Origin: Nymphaea colorata
Taxonomy: Eukaryota; Streptophyta; Magnoliopsida; Nymphaeales; Nymphaeaceae
Direction: 5' to 3'
Length of the DNA stretch: 64,000 nucleotides
Assembly (NCBI RefSeq): GCF_008831285.2
Contig: NC_045138.2
Span: 30,971,934-31,035,933 of the forward strand
Of this stretch, positions 47,602-61,545 are shown piece by piece (position 1 is the stretch's first letter; every line of letters begins with the position of its first letter). Position numbers and translations under genes: made by a program. The notes under the pieces were generated by a model. The model searched no databases and was not told where the DNA came from. It saw only the letters and a program-made list of their open reading frames with translations.

Positions 47602-50289
47602 CTATCTTTTCTCAAAGTTGAAGGCCTTAGCTGCCAATGCAAAAACAGATGCAAATAGAATCGCAAATCCTACAACCATTATGGAAACCACATCCAAGAA
47701 GTCATGGCGGAATCCAAAATAGGCTCGGATGAATCCCTCCACTGTCACAGTTGTTGCTGCAGAGTTGGCCACTTCAAGATTTGACTTTACATCACCAAAT
47801 TGTGAAGTAACTAACCCATTCAACGTCCAAGCAACAGGGCATGCCCAGTAGTACCATCTCCACCACACTGGCATACTCTGAAAAGGATATAAATATGTAA
47901 ATTATTGGTGCCACTCTCAAAATCTCCGACAAGATATAACAGAGTAGATGATCACATACCGGACGTGCAATCACAAATCCAGAGAAGAGATTCCAAATTG
48001 CATAAAATGCAGAAGAGATGATGGCGGCGATGTGATGATTTGGAGTGACTGCAACTGCCATCATCCCATAGAATGTGAAGTATAGGAAGGTGAAGTACAT
48101 GAAGAATATATACCAGAAGAACTTGGCAGCAGTCCACTCGAAGCCTATCATTGCATATACTATAACTCCATAGATCAAAGCCTGAATCAAGGCATATGGC
48201 AGTTCAATAGCAACCTGTGCACATGTAAACAACCTAATTAGCTCTTGAAAATTCAGGTCTTTAGACTAGTAACCACTCAGTTACGAATAAATCAAGGATA
48301 GCCAGACAATACAGAATGTTTTATTAATTGTTTGCGTGTAGAGACAATGTGCATTAGTAAGTATATTCACCATTGTGTAGCATACCTGACCAAATGCATA
48401 TGGCAATTCAGAATACATTCCAGCAGCCCTTTCCCTATAGAAGACGGTTCTTCCAATAGCCACAACTGGCTGAACAGATGATGCATTGTTGATACCAATA
48501 AACAGAACAGCAGCATACATGGAGCCCATTGCATTGAACAAATCCTGTTGCTTACTCCTGTGAAAGATGTCAAAAAATGAGAATTCATATCCCCAGAATC
48601 TCTCTTTCCCTCCGTTCCTATATATATTTATGTATGTATAAATGTATACATATTGAAGCAATCCAGACCTTTTCATGCCAAGATTCCAGAAAATGGCCCC
48701 AAACATCAAGGCTGAAAAGGTTGTGAAGAAGAAACGTGTAGCTGTATATGAAGGGTTACGCCAGTAAGACCAGTGTTGTTTCCACAGGCATGCCATGCAC
48801 TGAGTGATGAAGGACTGAGAGTGCTTTGTTGGAAAGTAAAGATCTTTAGAGCCAGGTGGAGGTGAAGTGAGCTCATTTATCAAAGCCCTATTTCTCCTGC
48901 AGCCATCAGCACATATAAATTATAAATTCATGAAAACCTTGGACAGGGGAACCAATGACTAAATATGATCCTACTTGTCTCTTCAACATGTTTCTTCATT
49001 ACAGCAAAGTAATCCTGTCGTATGGAGATATTAAGAATAAAACTAGTTAAAATGTACTCACTGATACAGATCAGAGTTTCTGTAGATCTCAGCAAAGTCT
49101 ACACCAAGAATGTCCTCTTGTGCCTCAGAGGTCACTTCTAGCATCCACGTTGCTGGATTGTACCTTTCTCTTATCCTGCTTACTCCTTCGATGCCCTACA
49201 GTGTATCATCACTTTACTTAACCTTGACACAAGCTCCAAACTAAACTTGCATGTGGAAAATAGCTTTTGTTACCTCAAAATAGGAAATTAGGTGACAAGA
49301 TTTCTGGCCCAACGGCCCAACGTAGATCTCCTGTCCACCTCGCTTCATAAGGAAGAGCTGAAATGAAGAGAAAAAGTGATCCACAAAGAAGCAAGCAAAA
49401 TACACCTAGTTGCATCATGTGACTAACAAGGAGAATCTCTACACATAATGCTTTAGCATCATTGTAAGTTTCAGTTGGTACACACTATGGTTATACAAAG
49501 TCATTTACCAACATCCTCACCTCATCAAATGCTTCAAATATGTCAATACTGGGTTGATGAATTGTGCAAACAACTGTCCTTCCAGTATCCACTGTATTTC
49601 TGACGGTTCTCATGACAATTGCTGCAGCTCTGGCATCGAGGCCAGAGGTTGGTTCGTCCATGAATATTATGGAGGGATTAGCAACTAGCTCCACTGCAAT
49701 TGTCAATCGTTTACGTTGCTCAATTGAGAGCCCATTTACACCTGGTAACCCCACAAGGGATTCCCTTAATGATGTCAACTCCACAAGTTCCATGACCTCC
49801 TCAACAAATAGCTGCAGAGATTGATCCTTGCAATAAGAAAGCCTACCCTATGGATAGGTGCTGAGGAAGGGAAGACCATTCATTATAAATGTGATTCAGC
49901 ACCAACCTTTCTCGTAGCAGAATTGACTTCAGGAGGTAAACGAAGCCAAGCAGAGTAGACAAGTGATTCATATACAGTGACATGGGGAGAATGGATGTCA
50001 TTTTGCTCACAGTAACCCGAAACACGAGCAAAGGTTTCCTGTTTCTTCGGATAACCTGATATTTTGATGCTTCCAGTAGTATAGCCACCAGTCTTTCTTC
50101 CTGCTAACACATCCATTAAAGTAGTTTTGCCAGCTCCGCTTACACCCATCAAGGCCGTTAATGCTCCAGGTCTGAAAGTCCCACTTATACCCTTCAGCAG
50201 CTCTAATTTGTCCTCAGAAACACCTCGAGCTTTCATTTCCTAGAAAATTCAGATCACGTTTAGAAGGCAGATGCCTGATGATATGAAGA

Positions 50290-50342
<53 letters not shown>

Positions 50343-53300
50343 TTAATATTTTATGTTTACCTGTGGCATGTCCACTGAATATCTGATGTCTTCAAATGTT
50401 ATGCATAGGGGTGTAAATGGAAGGACCATTCCTTTCTGTTGGCTATGGACACGTTCAGCAACTGATTCTGATTGAGCTGAAAGAGAGGCACAACAAATTT
50501 ATATTTATTGCTAGGGTGATTCACATGATACAGTTAATAATAAGCATCTGGGGTTTGTCTGGTGAAATTACCTTCCGTAATCCTTCTTCCTCTTGAAGAT
50601 AATTCTGATTTTACATTTTCGCCAGTCAAATTAGCATGTTTCTCCTTCAATGCCTCTTCAGATATAGCCTGTGATTTTCCAAAAGCTGCAAGTGCATAGC
50701 CACCATTTCACCAGTTTAGAGAATAACATTAAGACCACATACACCAACACAGATAGAATATAAGACTCACGTTGAAGATAAGCAAGTGCAGCACTGAAGA
50801 GCCCATTGAAGAGCAAAGTGTATCCAATCAGGGCACCAACTCCAATCCAGTACCAGTACCCTCGACCAAACATTCCATGTGCTTTCAGGACTGCTTCACC
50901 CAGTGACATAGTTGAATTCGGTATAACCTACAAAAAAAAAAAAAAAAAAATCAATGATAACCTATAATTTTGAATTCTGCATAATATCTTTCTAATTGGG
51001 GCCAAAACTTACTTGGTGCCAACTGTTCCCAAGGAATTCATTCACAGAAATGGCATTTTGTCCATACATAATTGGTGAAATCCAGTAGCCCCAGATGCAC
51101 CAGCTCTTAATGTTATCTGTTGCACATGAAGAAGATACCTTCACCAACTTGGTCTAATGATAAGTTGTTTTATCATTCAACAAGAAAAGAAATGTTTAAT
51201 TCCATAGTTTGAGGAACCAAAGAACACATAATCAGGTGAGCATACCCCGTGAGAGTATAAAGCCACCAAGAGCAATTATTACAAGCAATGCAAATGAACC
51301 AAATGTATTTGCAACAATGAGGTCCCGGCCCAAGGCAGCAATTAAACGGAAAAGGCCAGACGACATTTGGTTGATTCCTAGAAGCAGAAGCAATTGCCTG
51401 AACATCCTGTAAGTAGAGCATAGAATGATGATTTATATCAGTCAATTCCACAATTCAATTGCACAAGTTTTCCACTTCAACTTATTAATTACTAGTTATT
51501 TGGCTATTTCTATTTTTTCCATACTGTATCTTCTTGTATATATGAAGAAAACTTGTGATAGATCATGATACAACCACAATGATAGAAAAGCTTCAAATAC
51601 TAACTAATAACTCACCTTCCAGCACTTGGATCAAAACCGACCACATAGTAAGTCAAAAACACCCATATAGAGGCCTCAGCAACTGATATTGGAATTTTAG
51701 TAATCCATGCGGGAATTGCATATGTCCATGCTGGATAGAAAAACAAGTCTCTTTGCTTGTAAAAAACAGGCAGTATTGCAATTGTCAAGGAGAGCTCCGC
51801 AAAACCATTGAACATGATTGTAATCAAACCAAAAAATAGTGCACCCAGATAAATCCCTCCATCATTGATTGTGTTCCGGTGCATCTTAGTACGTAGGAAG
51901 AGAGTCATCGTAATAAAAGCAAGGACTATAAGCTGTAAAAAAGAGAGAAAAAAGTACAATAAATAAGACATAAGCTATAAGACATACAATAATCTCAAAA
52001 CTTCCTGAAGAACTGGGTGCCGATAGATGCAATACTCACTTGCATCATTTTAAAAATGTAGACAAAAGAGTTCCTTTTCATCAGCAGTAATTCCCTTGAA
52101 AAGGATGCTTTTAACAGCTCCAACTTGCTTACACCGTATTTGGAACCTGTTAATGCAGCAGGATGGTTTTTACTCTTGTCAAATGGTATAGAAAATTCTG
52201 CATATAATTGTTGTCCAATATGAAATGAATGAAACGCTTCTGCAAATTCCTTCACTGGTACAAATCTGTAGGTTTCTTCTTCATGTATCCAGTATTGCTT
52301 CTGGTCGTTTCGAGATGTCACCTGGTGAATGTGAAGTAGATTGAACCCTCAGAAATATATTAAACATGCAAAGAGACAAACTCATTAAAGCAGAAATTGA
52401 TCTCACATGTGCATATTTTTGAATTACAATTTACAAAAACTCAATAGACTAAGAGCTTACCTCTTGTAGAAAATCTGCAATGCCCTTTCTCTCAGGACAC
52501 CTGAAGCCCATAGATTCAAAGAACTCAAGTACATGCTCACGAGGACCATGGTATACAATATGACCATCAGAGAGAAGAATGATGTCGTCAAAAAGATCAT
52601 AGGTCTCTGGTGCTGGTTGCAGCAAAGAAATGGCTACTGTGGCTCCAATAATATGGGTAAATTGTCTGACTGAATTCACAATTTTGTAAGTGGTGGAGCT
52701 ATCTAAACCAGTTGATATCTCGTCCATAAAGAGAGCTCTAGCTGGTCCAACCAGCATTTCTCCTGGAAAAACAATCAAAATGAGTTAACATAAAAGCCCT
52801 GAACTGTATTGGATTGATCAAGGCTGAGTACTGGAGAAGTATGCTGAAATGTATTTTAAACTAGCATTATTTTCTCCACCTGTTGTGACCCGTTTCTTTT
52901 GTCCCCCTGAAATTCCTCTGAACATTTCATTTCCAACCATGGTGTCAGCACATATGTCTAGACCTAGAATCTGATATTGTAAGCAGGGTAAGATATTTGA
53001 GAAATATAGTTTGTCTTTCTGATAAAGGAAACAGAAACAACCGTTTGTTTTGCTCACCTTCAATATATAGTCTGTCACTGCACTAGCCTTCTGACCTTCC
53101 AGGGAGGAAGCCTAAAAGAGGTTAAACTGGAAATTCTTAATATTGAAACCTCAGTAAAATATTACCTTCCCTACTGTCTCCATTTAAACGTTCAAAATCA
53201 CATGTTTTCTGACTACTGAAATAAAAATAAATAAATAAAAAATATAGAATGATGCCTCTGTGATGCCAGGTGAATCCCATGAAAGGAAAATGGAAAAAGA

Positions 53301-54740
53301 AGGGAGAAAAAAAGAGAATATATGCAATATCACTGTTTGCAAGAACGGGAAATAGGGGAAGGTAATCAAAGTCGTCTTCAAAGACACCATACATTTAAAT
53401 AGAGATGGTGAGTATGTTAATATGCTACCTTCATGAAGACATCAAGATCAGATCCTGGCTTAATGTTGGCAGCCTTTTCCCTTCTAGACAACTCTTCCAG
53501 CAAATCTACCTCAACAAGAAAATGCAAAATATCACAAAAATATATGAGAACTTTTGCATATTACCACATGAAACTTAAAGTTTTACCATAACGTGAACCG
53601 ACTCCCTGGCATCTTGCAGAGAAAGCTAACGTTTCCCTGACCGTCATTTCTCCTATATGAAGATCATGCTGGCTTATATATGCAGAGGTTCTCTGAGGAA
53701 CAAATTCGTTCATTTCGTGCCCATTATAACTTATCCTTCCTGAAGTCTAATAATTCAGTAGAAGTGGATCCCCGTCAGTTTCAAGAAATGTTTTCACCAA
53801 AAGTGCAAAGTCTGGAAGCTTATGTTTCGCACCTTCAAACTCGAATCAAGCTTTCCAGCCAGGGCTAACAGCAAAGTGGTCTTCCCGGAACTTGGAGGGC
53901 CTAAAATGAGCGTCATCCTGCAAATTATGACCCGCCAAGTGAAATTATGTGAGTCAAGCCTTCTGAGAGTAAAAGGGGCAGAAAAAGATGGACGGCATCT
54001 TTTTTACCTTTTAGGCTTCACGATTCCACTGACGTTGTGAAGAATGGACAACGGCTTCTTCTTTTTTGGAAGAACATGGAGGAAGTTCAGGGTACCCTTT
54101 CCAATAAAAATTCAGCAAGTCACCAGCCTTTGAGTATCTCCATCAATGTTTCTTCTACATTGCAGAATAGAAAGTAACTGTACTTACCTCTAGCACATTG
54201 ACAGCAGTATTCAGCAAAGTAGGCAGTCCTCTGCTGCCAACGTAGACCTCTGTATCAACATTTAAATTCTCGAACCGGACGTCGATCAGCGGGATATCGA
54301 TTCCGACCCTACATCCCCCATAGAATCACAAGATCCAAAAGCAACCAATGAAAAACCAGGCCATGAAGAGAGCTCGCACATGAAGAGAAAATATTCAAAG
54401 AGAATTACCGATCTATTCGGTCCTTGAGCTGGAGAAGGAACTTCTCATTGTCTTCCTCAGCAACTCTGACGAGCCTATCCAGCAGGTTTTTTCTCTCAAC
54501 GAAGCCGAGCTTGCGAACATCGACCTCAGCAAGATCACCTGCAACACCACTGAGAATCCCTTTCCTGATCCTGTCATAGGTGGGGAGCTTCTCAAGAGCT
54601 GCCCATCTGAGGGCCTCCTCATCATCTTCCCCTTCTCTTGAAGACCTTGAGAAGGCATCATTCCCACTGTTCCTCCAAATGGAGGAGGACCCATGTCTTC
54701 TGAAAGTCCCAACTCTGTAAATATCACCTCCTGTCTCCAT
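47602..54740 (-). CDS. Full-size ABCG/PDR transporter, copy 2
   Basis: Tandem paralogue of the gene at 35333-42438, 1444 residues, same strand and same 24-exon layout. Exons in transcript order: 54409-54740, 54188-54308, 54008-54096, 53833-53917, 53587-53746, 53429-53505, 53058-53111, 52880-52970, 52461-52762, 52040-52321, 51616-51932, 51246-51406, 51013-51116, 50771-50927, 50572-50685, 50361-50476, 49907-50239, 49521-49811, 49274-49357, 49062-49195, 48669-48896, 48386-48557, 47960-48214, 47602-47877. All introns keep GT-AG and phases close. Exon 15 is one codon shorter than in copy 1. Both Walker A motifs and the NBD1 signature are unchanged, but the NBD2 signature reads LSIEQ (993-997) instead of LSTEQ. 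The acceptor of exon 3 (ttggaaag) and the donor of exon 21 (GTCTGG) look weaker than in copy 1. It appears functional by sequence; its substrate and expression are unknown. Confidence 0.94.
50291..50341. repeat. (GA)n microsatellite in an intron of copy 2
   Basis: About 25 GA units between exons 16 and 17, at the place where copy 1 has a poly-T/poly-G tract. Confidence 0.95.
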
Positions 54741-54873
54741 ATCTCTTGCTTACAAACAAGGCGCAATCTTAATGATAACGCCCATAAAATGACTCTGTTT
54801 CAAGGATGAAAAAACTCGTCCAAGAAAATAAAGAGTCATGAAATTGTGAAAAGAAATGAAGAAATCTCAAGTG

Positions 54874-54939
54874 TTGGCGAGGGAGATGCGGAGTTCAATT
54901 TAAAAGTTGGCAAGGGAGATGCAGAGTTCAATTTAAAAG
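54874..54939. repeat. 33-bp tandem duplication in copy 2 promoter
   Basis: Two 33-base units (54874-54906 and 54907-54939) plus the start of a third. Each contains gagttcaatttaaaag, the equivalent of the TATA region of copy 1, which has a single unit. Confidence 0.9.
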
Positions 54940-55602
54940 TTGGCAGGGAGAGAGAAACAGGGTGGTGTTTCCCGGGAGATGGTGTGAACTAACGGCTCTT
55001 TTTCACATGGCGCAGGGGATGACACTGGATTCCTCCTACCATGACAGAGCAAACGGGTGTACAATTTGGAGGACAACGACTCTTGATTACAGCAATAAGA
55101 AGACGGAAACTGACAAATAGAGAGAAACTGCCAAACCAACAAAGAAAATGAATCAATCTGTATGAAATAAATCAAAGAAAAGATATTTTCCAAAAATGAT
55201 TTGATGTAAATTGTCTAGTGAAACCTCACCCAACGATGATGGGGTGAGAGAGCATTGTCGTCAATGTACAATTCCATCTCCTGTTGCTGGCCTTCTAGTG
55301 CAGAGAGACGCCATCATCGTGGAGGTCCACTAATTGAAACCAATATTCGGAGCGCCAGAGGAGCTCTGGACTACTGTTTTTTATTAATCGGATGAGACAA
55401 GTGGCAGAGCCACGTTCCCCTTATGCGAGGCTGCATGCAATTGTTATCTTTAACGAGATTTTTAATCCGCCGGCGGTAGCCCACACTGTCGACTTGAGTA
55501 GTACTGTTGCATGCCAGTATGGCTCCAGCCTCTTATCGGAGCGGGGTTATACGCTCTAAGTGCAGGAAGATAGTATGCTAATGATGAAAATGCTTTTGAG
55601 CA

Positions 55603-55638
<36 letters not shown>
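55603..55638. repeat. (TA)n microsatellite
   Basis: About 18 TA units upstream of transporter copy 2. Confidence 0.95.
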
Positions 55639-55641
<3 letters not shown>

Positions 55642-57317
55642 AATGGTTATGACCAATATATACTTTTGATTAGCAAAGAAGGGTTTTAGTTCTATTTTTT
55701 TCGCTTATGTCGTTTATCTCATATGTTTTTCATTATCAAATACAAATGTTGGTATTTCATACTTATTATACCTATCATCATCTTATACAATAAACACATT
55801 GGTATGAAAAAAGGACATATGTATGAGATAAAAGACAAAGTTAGAACATTAAAGTAAATATACATATTGGTAGTATGATCTATTCTCAATATATACTCAC
55901 AAGGATGTTGTACAAAACTCATTCTCACCTTTATGGCTATAACACGCAAAGTAGTCTGGCCATGTGAACCCCCTTAGAAAAAAATGCATGGTTTGTGTTT
56001 TAGCGTGACTTTAAGCGAATTTAAGTCCAAATTTTCTGTTGCGACTTGATCGTAGGGAAAAGTTGACCGCGTTTTCTTAGCTTTGTAGTTGATTTCCCAC
56101 AAAAATGATGAGAAACAAAACTGTTCACTGCATTTTGAATGTTTTGAGATCTATCAGGACAATAATTGAAGATACATACCTTTGGTCTTCCCGGCTGTGA
56201 TTATTTAGTTCATTGCTTACAAATTAATCAAATTTGTGGTCCATGGCAATTAATGGTACTGCTCAATTAAAATGACGGATGGTAAGATCAACAGTTTCTT
56301 GGCAATTTCCAACCTTTTCTAATGTGCATGACATGTCAGTTTATATTTGGTGGCATGAAATTTTAACATTTATTAAGCGAGTAGGAGAAGTATTTCATCT
56401 TACTACTCAAGAAAAAGGTCGAAGCTCCCATCATTTCCTATGAAATGTTAACACTTTAAAAAAAGGTAGAGATCTGAATTCAAATTGAACGTTCCTCTCA
56501 TAACATATTATTTGGACTGATCAGATGTTCACAAATCCAAAATTCAAATGCAAATTAGAAGAAATGGGAGTTCACGATTTCCTTGTGTTTTCCATATGAG
56601 GATAACTTTTTATTAATGTAATGAAAAGAAGATGAAAGGAAGATGAAATTTACCGCTTCTAATACAAACCAAATGAAAAAAAAAAATCTAAAAGAGTTAG
56701 ACTTGACCAAAAACATCTTGGATAACATTTGGAAGAAAAAGTTTTCAATGGGTAGCTTTTTCAATGAAAATGATTGATGCAACTATTGGTACTATATATA
56801 CATGTATATAAAAAATTTGAAATTAGTCGGTTATTTTTATGATTAAATAATTATTTTTTACTTTGTGTTATTAAAAACTATTGTGAAAAGTGCTTTTTAT
56901 TATTAAAATTTTTTTAATAACTGTTGACTTCAATCTCAAAGTTCCACTTTTCTTCGACTTTTTAAGCAATGCGAATTGATAGTTAACGATTAAATTACTT
57001 GCATAAACAATTTCAAATCATAAATTTCGACATGAATTTATCAAATCATTCACAAACACACATTCCATGAATAAAAAAATGTTCAAAGCAAAAGATCTTG
57101 TCGTTTCAAGTCAATTCTTTAAATTAATTTATATGATTCTTTTTCTTTCTATCCAATGCAACCTTTTTCGAGGAAGGCCCAAACCTTTATTTCATTGACA
57201 GCTCAAAGATCATCACACTCTCCAACGGTAAAGCCAACAAAGGATGGGAGCCCACTTCCGGTGGGTTTGCATCGGCGACATTACCAAGAGCCATGCCTTT
57301 TCTAATTTATTTAAAAA

Positions 57318-57320
57318 ATA

Positions 57321-57360
<40 letters not shown>
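57318..57360. repeat. (TA)n microsatellite
   Basis: About 21 TA units. Confidence 0.95.
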
Positions 57361-57364
<4 letters not shown>

Positions 57365-58727
57365 CAACTTTTAATTGAGCCATCATAAAATTTTTTGAAA
57401 ATTAATATTGGCCACAATAATTGTGACACTTATCCGTTCAGCTATTAATTTTTTTTAAAAAAAAAAATCCTGTCTCCGCCCCCCTCTGAAGCTCTCGTTA
57501 AAAAGCCGCCTCCAATAAAATGATTCTGCCTTGCCAAAAGTCATTCATACATATCATCCTCTTCTTCATGTTAGTCTCTATCATCTAGAAGGCCACATGG
57601 ACCACAAACCCCTGGAGGGTCTTTGTTTGATATGCTGGCAATTGCCAAGCATGAACTTGCTCTACCTTTTGGTCTGAATTATTCCTTCAACTCAAATGTT
57701 CTCCAAATCCTTTAGAGTTTGGTAAACATGACCAACTTTTACTGGAAATTTGTTGGTTCCATGAATGATTATGTTTCTGAATTTTCTTAGGAATCCCGCT
57801 ATTAAAGGTGGGACATATTTTCCCATAAACGACAACCAAAGTTGGTTACATGCACCAGCTGGAGTGTGAAATGACCAAAATATCCCTGATCCATCGAAGG
57901 AGAAATCCCTCCATAAGGACAGAAGATGGAAACGAAAAATATGAGATCCAGCATTTGGCCGTGTGTGAGCAATCATTGGTCAGATTTTACCAACATTGTG
58001 ACGCGCCATTAGTTGCGGGGCTTTGTCCACCGCCGTGAAAAGGTAATTAAGTTGAATGAGTGGGTAAAATTAAGAAGGCCGGATGAAAAGACACAACATT
58101 GTCCAATGTCACTTTTTTAAACCTGGTTGATAAGACAATCGAATAGGCATGTCAATGGATCTGATTCAAATAATTAAGATATATTTTTTTTTTTACCTAT
58201 GATCAATTCATATTCAAATGCAAATAACTAATACTCCATGCACTATTTCTATGCGAATCGATTTTTGAATTCACAATCCCAATCTGATTTGAATTTGAAT
58301 TTGAATTTGAGTTTTAGATTTACAACTAAATCCAAGCCCAATTCTGATATGTTAAGAACTAACTTTTATAACTTGTATATATATATATTATATATAGAAA
58401 AATACTGGCTATACTGTTGCTTATTGTTATGTTGAATATTTATTTAAGACCAAAATAGAATATGGATCTCACTGGATATCATTTTTTAAATCTGAATCCA
58501 ACCAAATTTTGTAATTGAACGTCAATTGTGACACCATAACGCACCAAAAAAAAATATCAATAAAAATAAGCAAGACATTTTTAAAGGTTTTGCTGATGTT
58601 TTTCCTGACGCATGTTTTTCAAACACCTATATTTTAGTGACGGAATTCAGCAATCTATGCTCGATATGTAGTTGAGTGCCATGTTAAAAAAAACGGTTGT
58701 ATCATATTGCAAGAAGAGAGAGGAAAA

Positions 58728-58766
58728 CAACAACAACAACAACAATAGTAATAATAATAATAATAA
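58728..58766. repeat. (CAA)n(TAA)n trinucleotide repeat
   Basis: About six CAA units followed by about seven TAA-type units with one interruption. Confidence 0.95.
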
Positions 58767-61454
58767 AACATCTGTTCTGGAACGTCCTCACTTCACGTGT
58801 TTGAGTGGTTTTATTTCTCTTTTATTGTCCCACATTTATCGATCACAAAATAGAATTTTTCTTTCTTTTTTCATTAATTTGTGGTGTCTTCAAAGGAAAC
58901 ACCTGGTCCTGAAGCCTCTTGATAACAGTTTCTTTCATGCTGATGATGTGGGAGATCACGAGCTTCTTGTTTTCTATAAATGGAGACAACTCAATTATAA
59001 TTCTATGGAAAAAAAAAATGTCCAGAAAACTGAAGCCCCAAGGCGTTGACATTTTTCTACATAGTCTCTTTCTTGAGTAGATAAAATATAAGAAAGTAGA
59101 AATCATATGTAGAAATCATATACACATCCCGACATCGAAAGCATGCATGATAAATTGAAAATGTGAGGGATTTGACTCTTTTGTTGCCTGGTATGATGAA
59201 ATACTCGTCTTGATAAAAACTTGTTTGTTGCATATTTATTGAAAAAATTTTCCATTACTTTTTCAGGGAATTCTTGCTTCTGCCTAAAGGATTAGGCATG
59301 TTTTTTTTCTTTCTCTCTCTCTAATTTTGTGAAATATACTTGAAAAGATTATCTGATTACTCTTAAAGCAAAACAATTAAAAATAAGAAAGGCTTAAACG
59401 TGATGGGAAATAATTAAAAGATTACCTGTCGCATACTGTTCTATTTGAATCCAATTTCTATCTTGCCCAAAAAAAGAAAAACTTGTATGCATTTTGTTCA
59501 AAAAAATAGAACAGATATTAAATATTTGAATATTAATTAACAGAAAAAGGCAGAGATTTAAAAAAAAAAACAAAAAACAAAAACAAAACAAGAGAAAAGC
59601 CAAGAAGGCTCTAGGAAGATGCTGGAGCCTCCAACATGTGGTAATTGTAGATTTCCCATTGCTCCTGGGAAAATCTACTTTTCCATCCCCACTTTTGAAA
59701 ATGACCCCCACCTTTCGAGCTCCTTTGAAACCACCAAAATTTTTTACTAACGTTTTCCAAATTTTCATCCGTCCACAAGATCTCGCCTTGAGATAGCAAG
59801 TTTATCCACGACGTCGGCAGCAGGGGTGGAGCTAGGATTTTTTTTAAGGTCGAGTCAAACTGTCTGCGGGTCGGGCCAAGAGGAGCGATGGGTAGGACCA
59901 AATTAAAAAAAGTAGGATTGAACAGCTGCACATATAAAGACTCCCAGATTTTAGATCCAAAGTAGTCAAACGCCCTGTAAAGTGAAGCGGGTCATGAAAT
60001 ATGCCGAAATTTCATATACAGTATGGTTAAGGACGAAAATGTTCTTAGTTGATGGAAAAAGAAAACTTTTGGAAAGAAAACCGAAAAAAGTGAAAAAACT
60101 AAAAAAGACATTTTTTAAAGATAATTGCCCAAATATGTCTAATTCTTTACCCATTTTCTTTTGGCATATATGTGTTGCTTGTATGAAGTGGTGCACGCAA
60201 CTCACTCGCCCTTACCCCCGTAAGGTTGTTGCCAAAAACAGAACAAGGCAAGAGAACTCTTACGTTTCAGCTGTTTGTTCTAAGGAGAGAGATTTTTAGA
60301 ATGTGGATTCCAATGTAGGGAAGAAAGGATTTTTTTTTTTTGTGGGTGTCAACCCGAGGCTAAGCCAGGATTTTTTTGTCGAGGGGCGGTTGAGTCGCCA
60401 ACCCATGTCTGATGTGGGCACCCCATGTGGCTAGATATGGGTTCGGTTCGATTAGATTTTTTATGCAGGTGCGGGAGAGAAAAATGGCTCCACGTCACTT
60501 AAAATGGCGCATATAACCAGGTCCGGCCAAAATCACGTATTCAGTGTGGTCTACATGAGGGTGAGGGAGGAACGGCAAAATCAGAGAAAGATTTTCCCAG
60601 GAATGTGGACAGCAAACATGTATGCACTTGGCCAGGTTTCCCTTCCCAAGTCCTTTCCCTGCTTTTCCTACCAAGCCAATTTCCATCAAACAATACTACC
60701 GATGTTGGGAAATGTGGAGAACTAACTGATAGGCCTTTAGCCATTAAACAACTGAAATTTGCATAAGCTCGGAGTAGTTAATTATAATCAACAAAAACAG
60801 GAAATTAAGGCAAAAAAAAGGAACCCCCTCTCCCTGATTATAACCATGTGTCAATTAATTCAGACGTCTGATCATGCATGCGTATGGGATGTATGATATA
60901 TATATATATATATTTTTTTTAGTTCATGTAGAAGGGAAAATAAAATATAATATAAGCATGTACCCCTTTTAGTCAATAATAAGCATGCAAAGGAGTTTGT
61001 GCATTTTAAGATAGTAGTACCGTTATGAAAATTATTTAGTCAAATTATTTTAGCTATTTTTATGCATTTTCTTCAAAAATAAATATAATAATCTTATTTT
61101 TTGCGGCTTCAATGGCGACATCCGATTCTTATAACAATGGTTTACTAAGTCACAGTCACGCCCCATGTCTGAATTAGGTGGTAAATCCTTCAATTATGGA
61201 TAATATTGTCACTGCCAACACAAACTAGAGCACCTTCCATTCAATTTTTCCTTCTAATACTTCCTTAATTTGTTTAGGATGAGTAGCTTGAGCTACACAT
61301 ATTTTTTCTTTAACGTTTACACGGAGATAACTACTTAAAACCTCCACATTGTTTTCAAGGTTCTTAAACATATTGAACATAAAGTATATTTATTGAACAT
61401 AAAGTATATCTTTCAACTCGGCTGCTGCATTTGCCCACAACCCAGAAAAGTAAC

Positions 61455-61545
61455 GCACCCATAATGTGATAGTGACCATGAGATTTGAACATTAGACCCC
61501 GTGAGTATGAGTCACCTGTCACCCGATTGTGTTAAGCTCCTTGAA
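61455..61545 (-). mobile_element. tRNA-derived SINE head, copy 3
   Basis: On the minus strand the A box taacacaatcgg (61534-61523) and B box tgttcaaatct (61491-61481) are 43 bases apart, the spacing of a tRNA-type pol III promoter. It is not clearly the same family as the copies at 19.2 and 20.6 kb. Confidence 0.5.

Larger units (their letters stand above)
44250..56182. repeat. Segmental duplication, unit 2
   Basis: Contains the second transporter gene and flanks homologous to unit 1. Between about 44400 and 46470 it carries roughly 1.5 kb more spacer than unit 1. It includes a (GA)n tract at 45006-45036 and no recognisable gene. Confidence 0.93.

Noticed and set aside
58728-58766. CRISPR-like or satellite array
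   Set aside because: Only a simple trinucleotide repeat; no spaced repeats anywhere in the window fit a CRISPR array, and the genome is eukaryotic.
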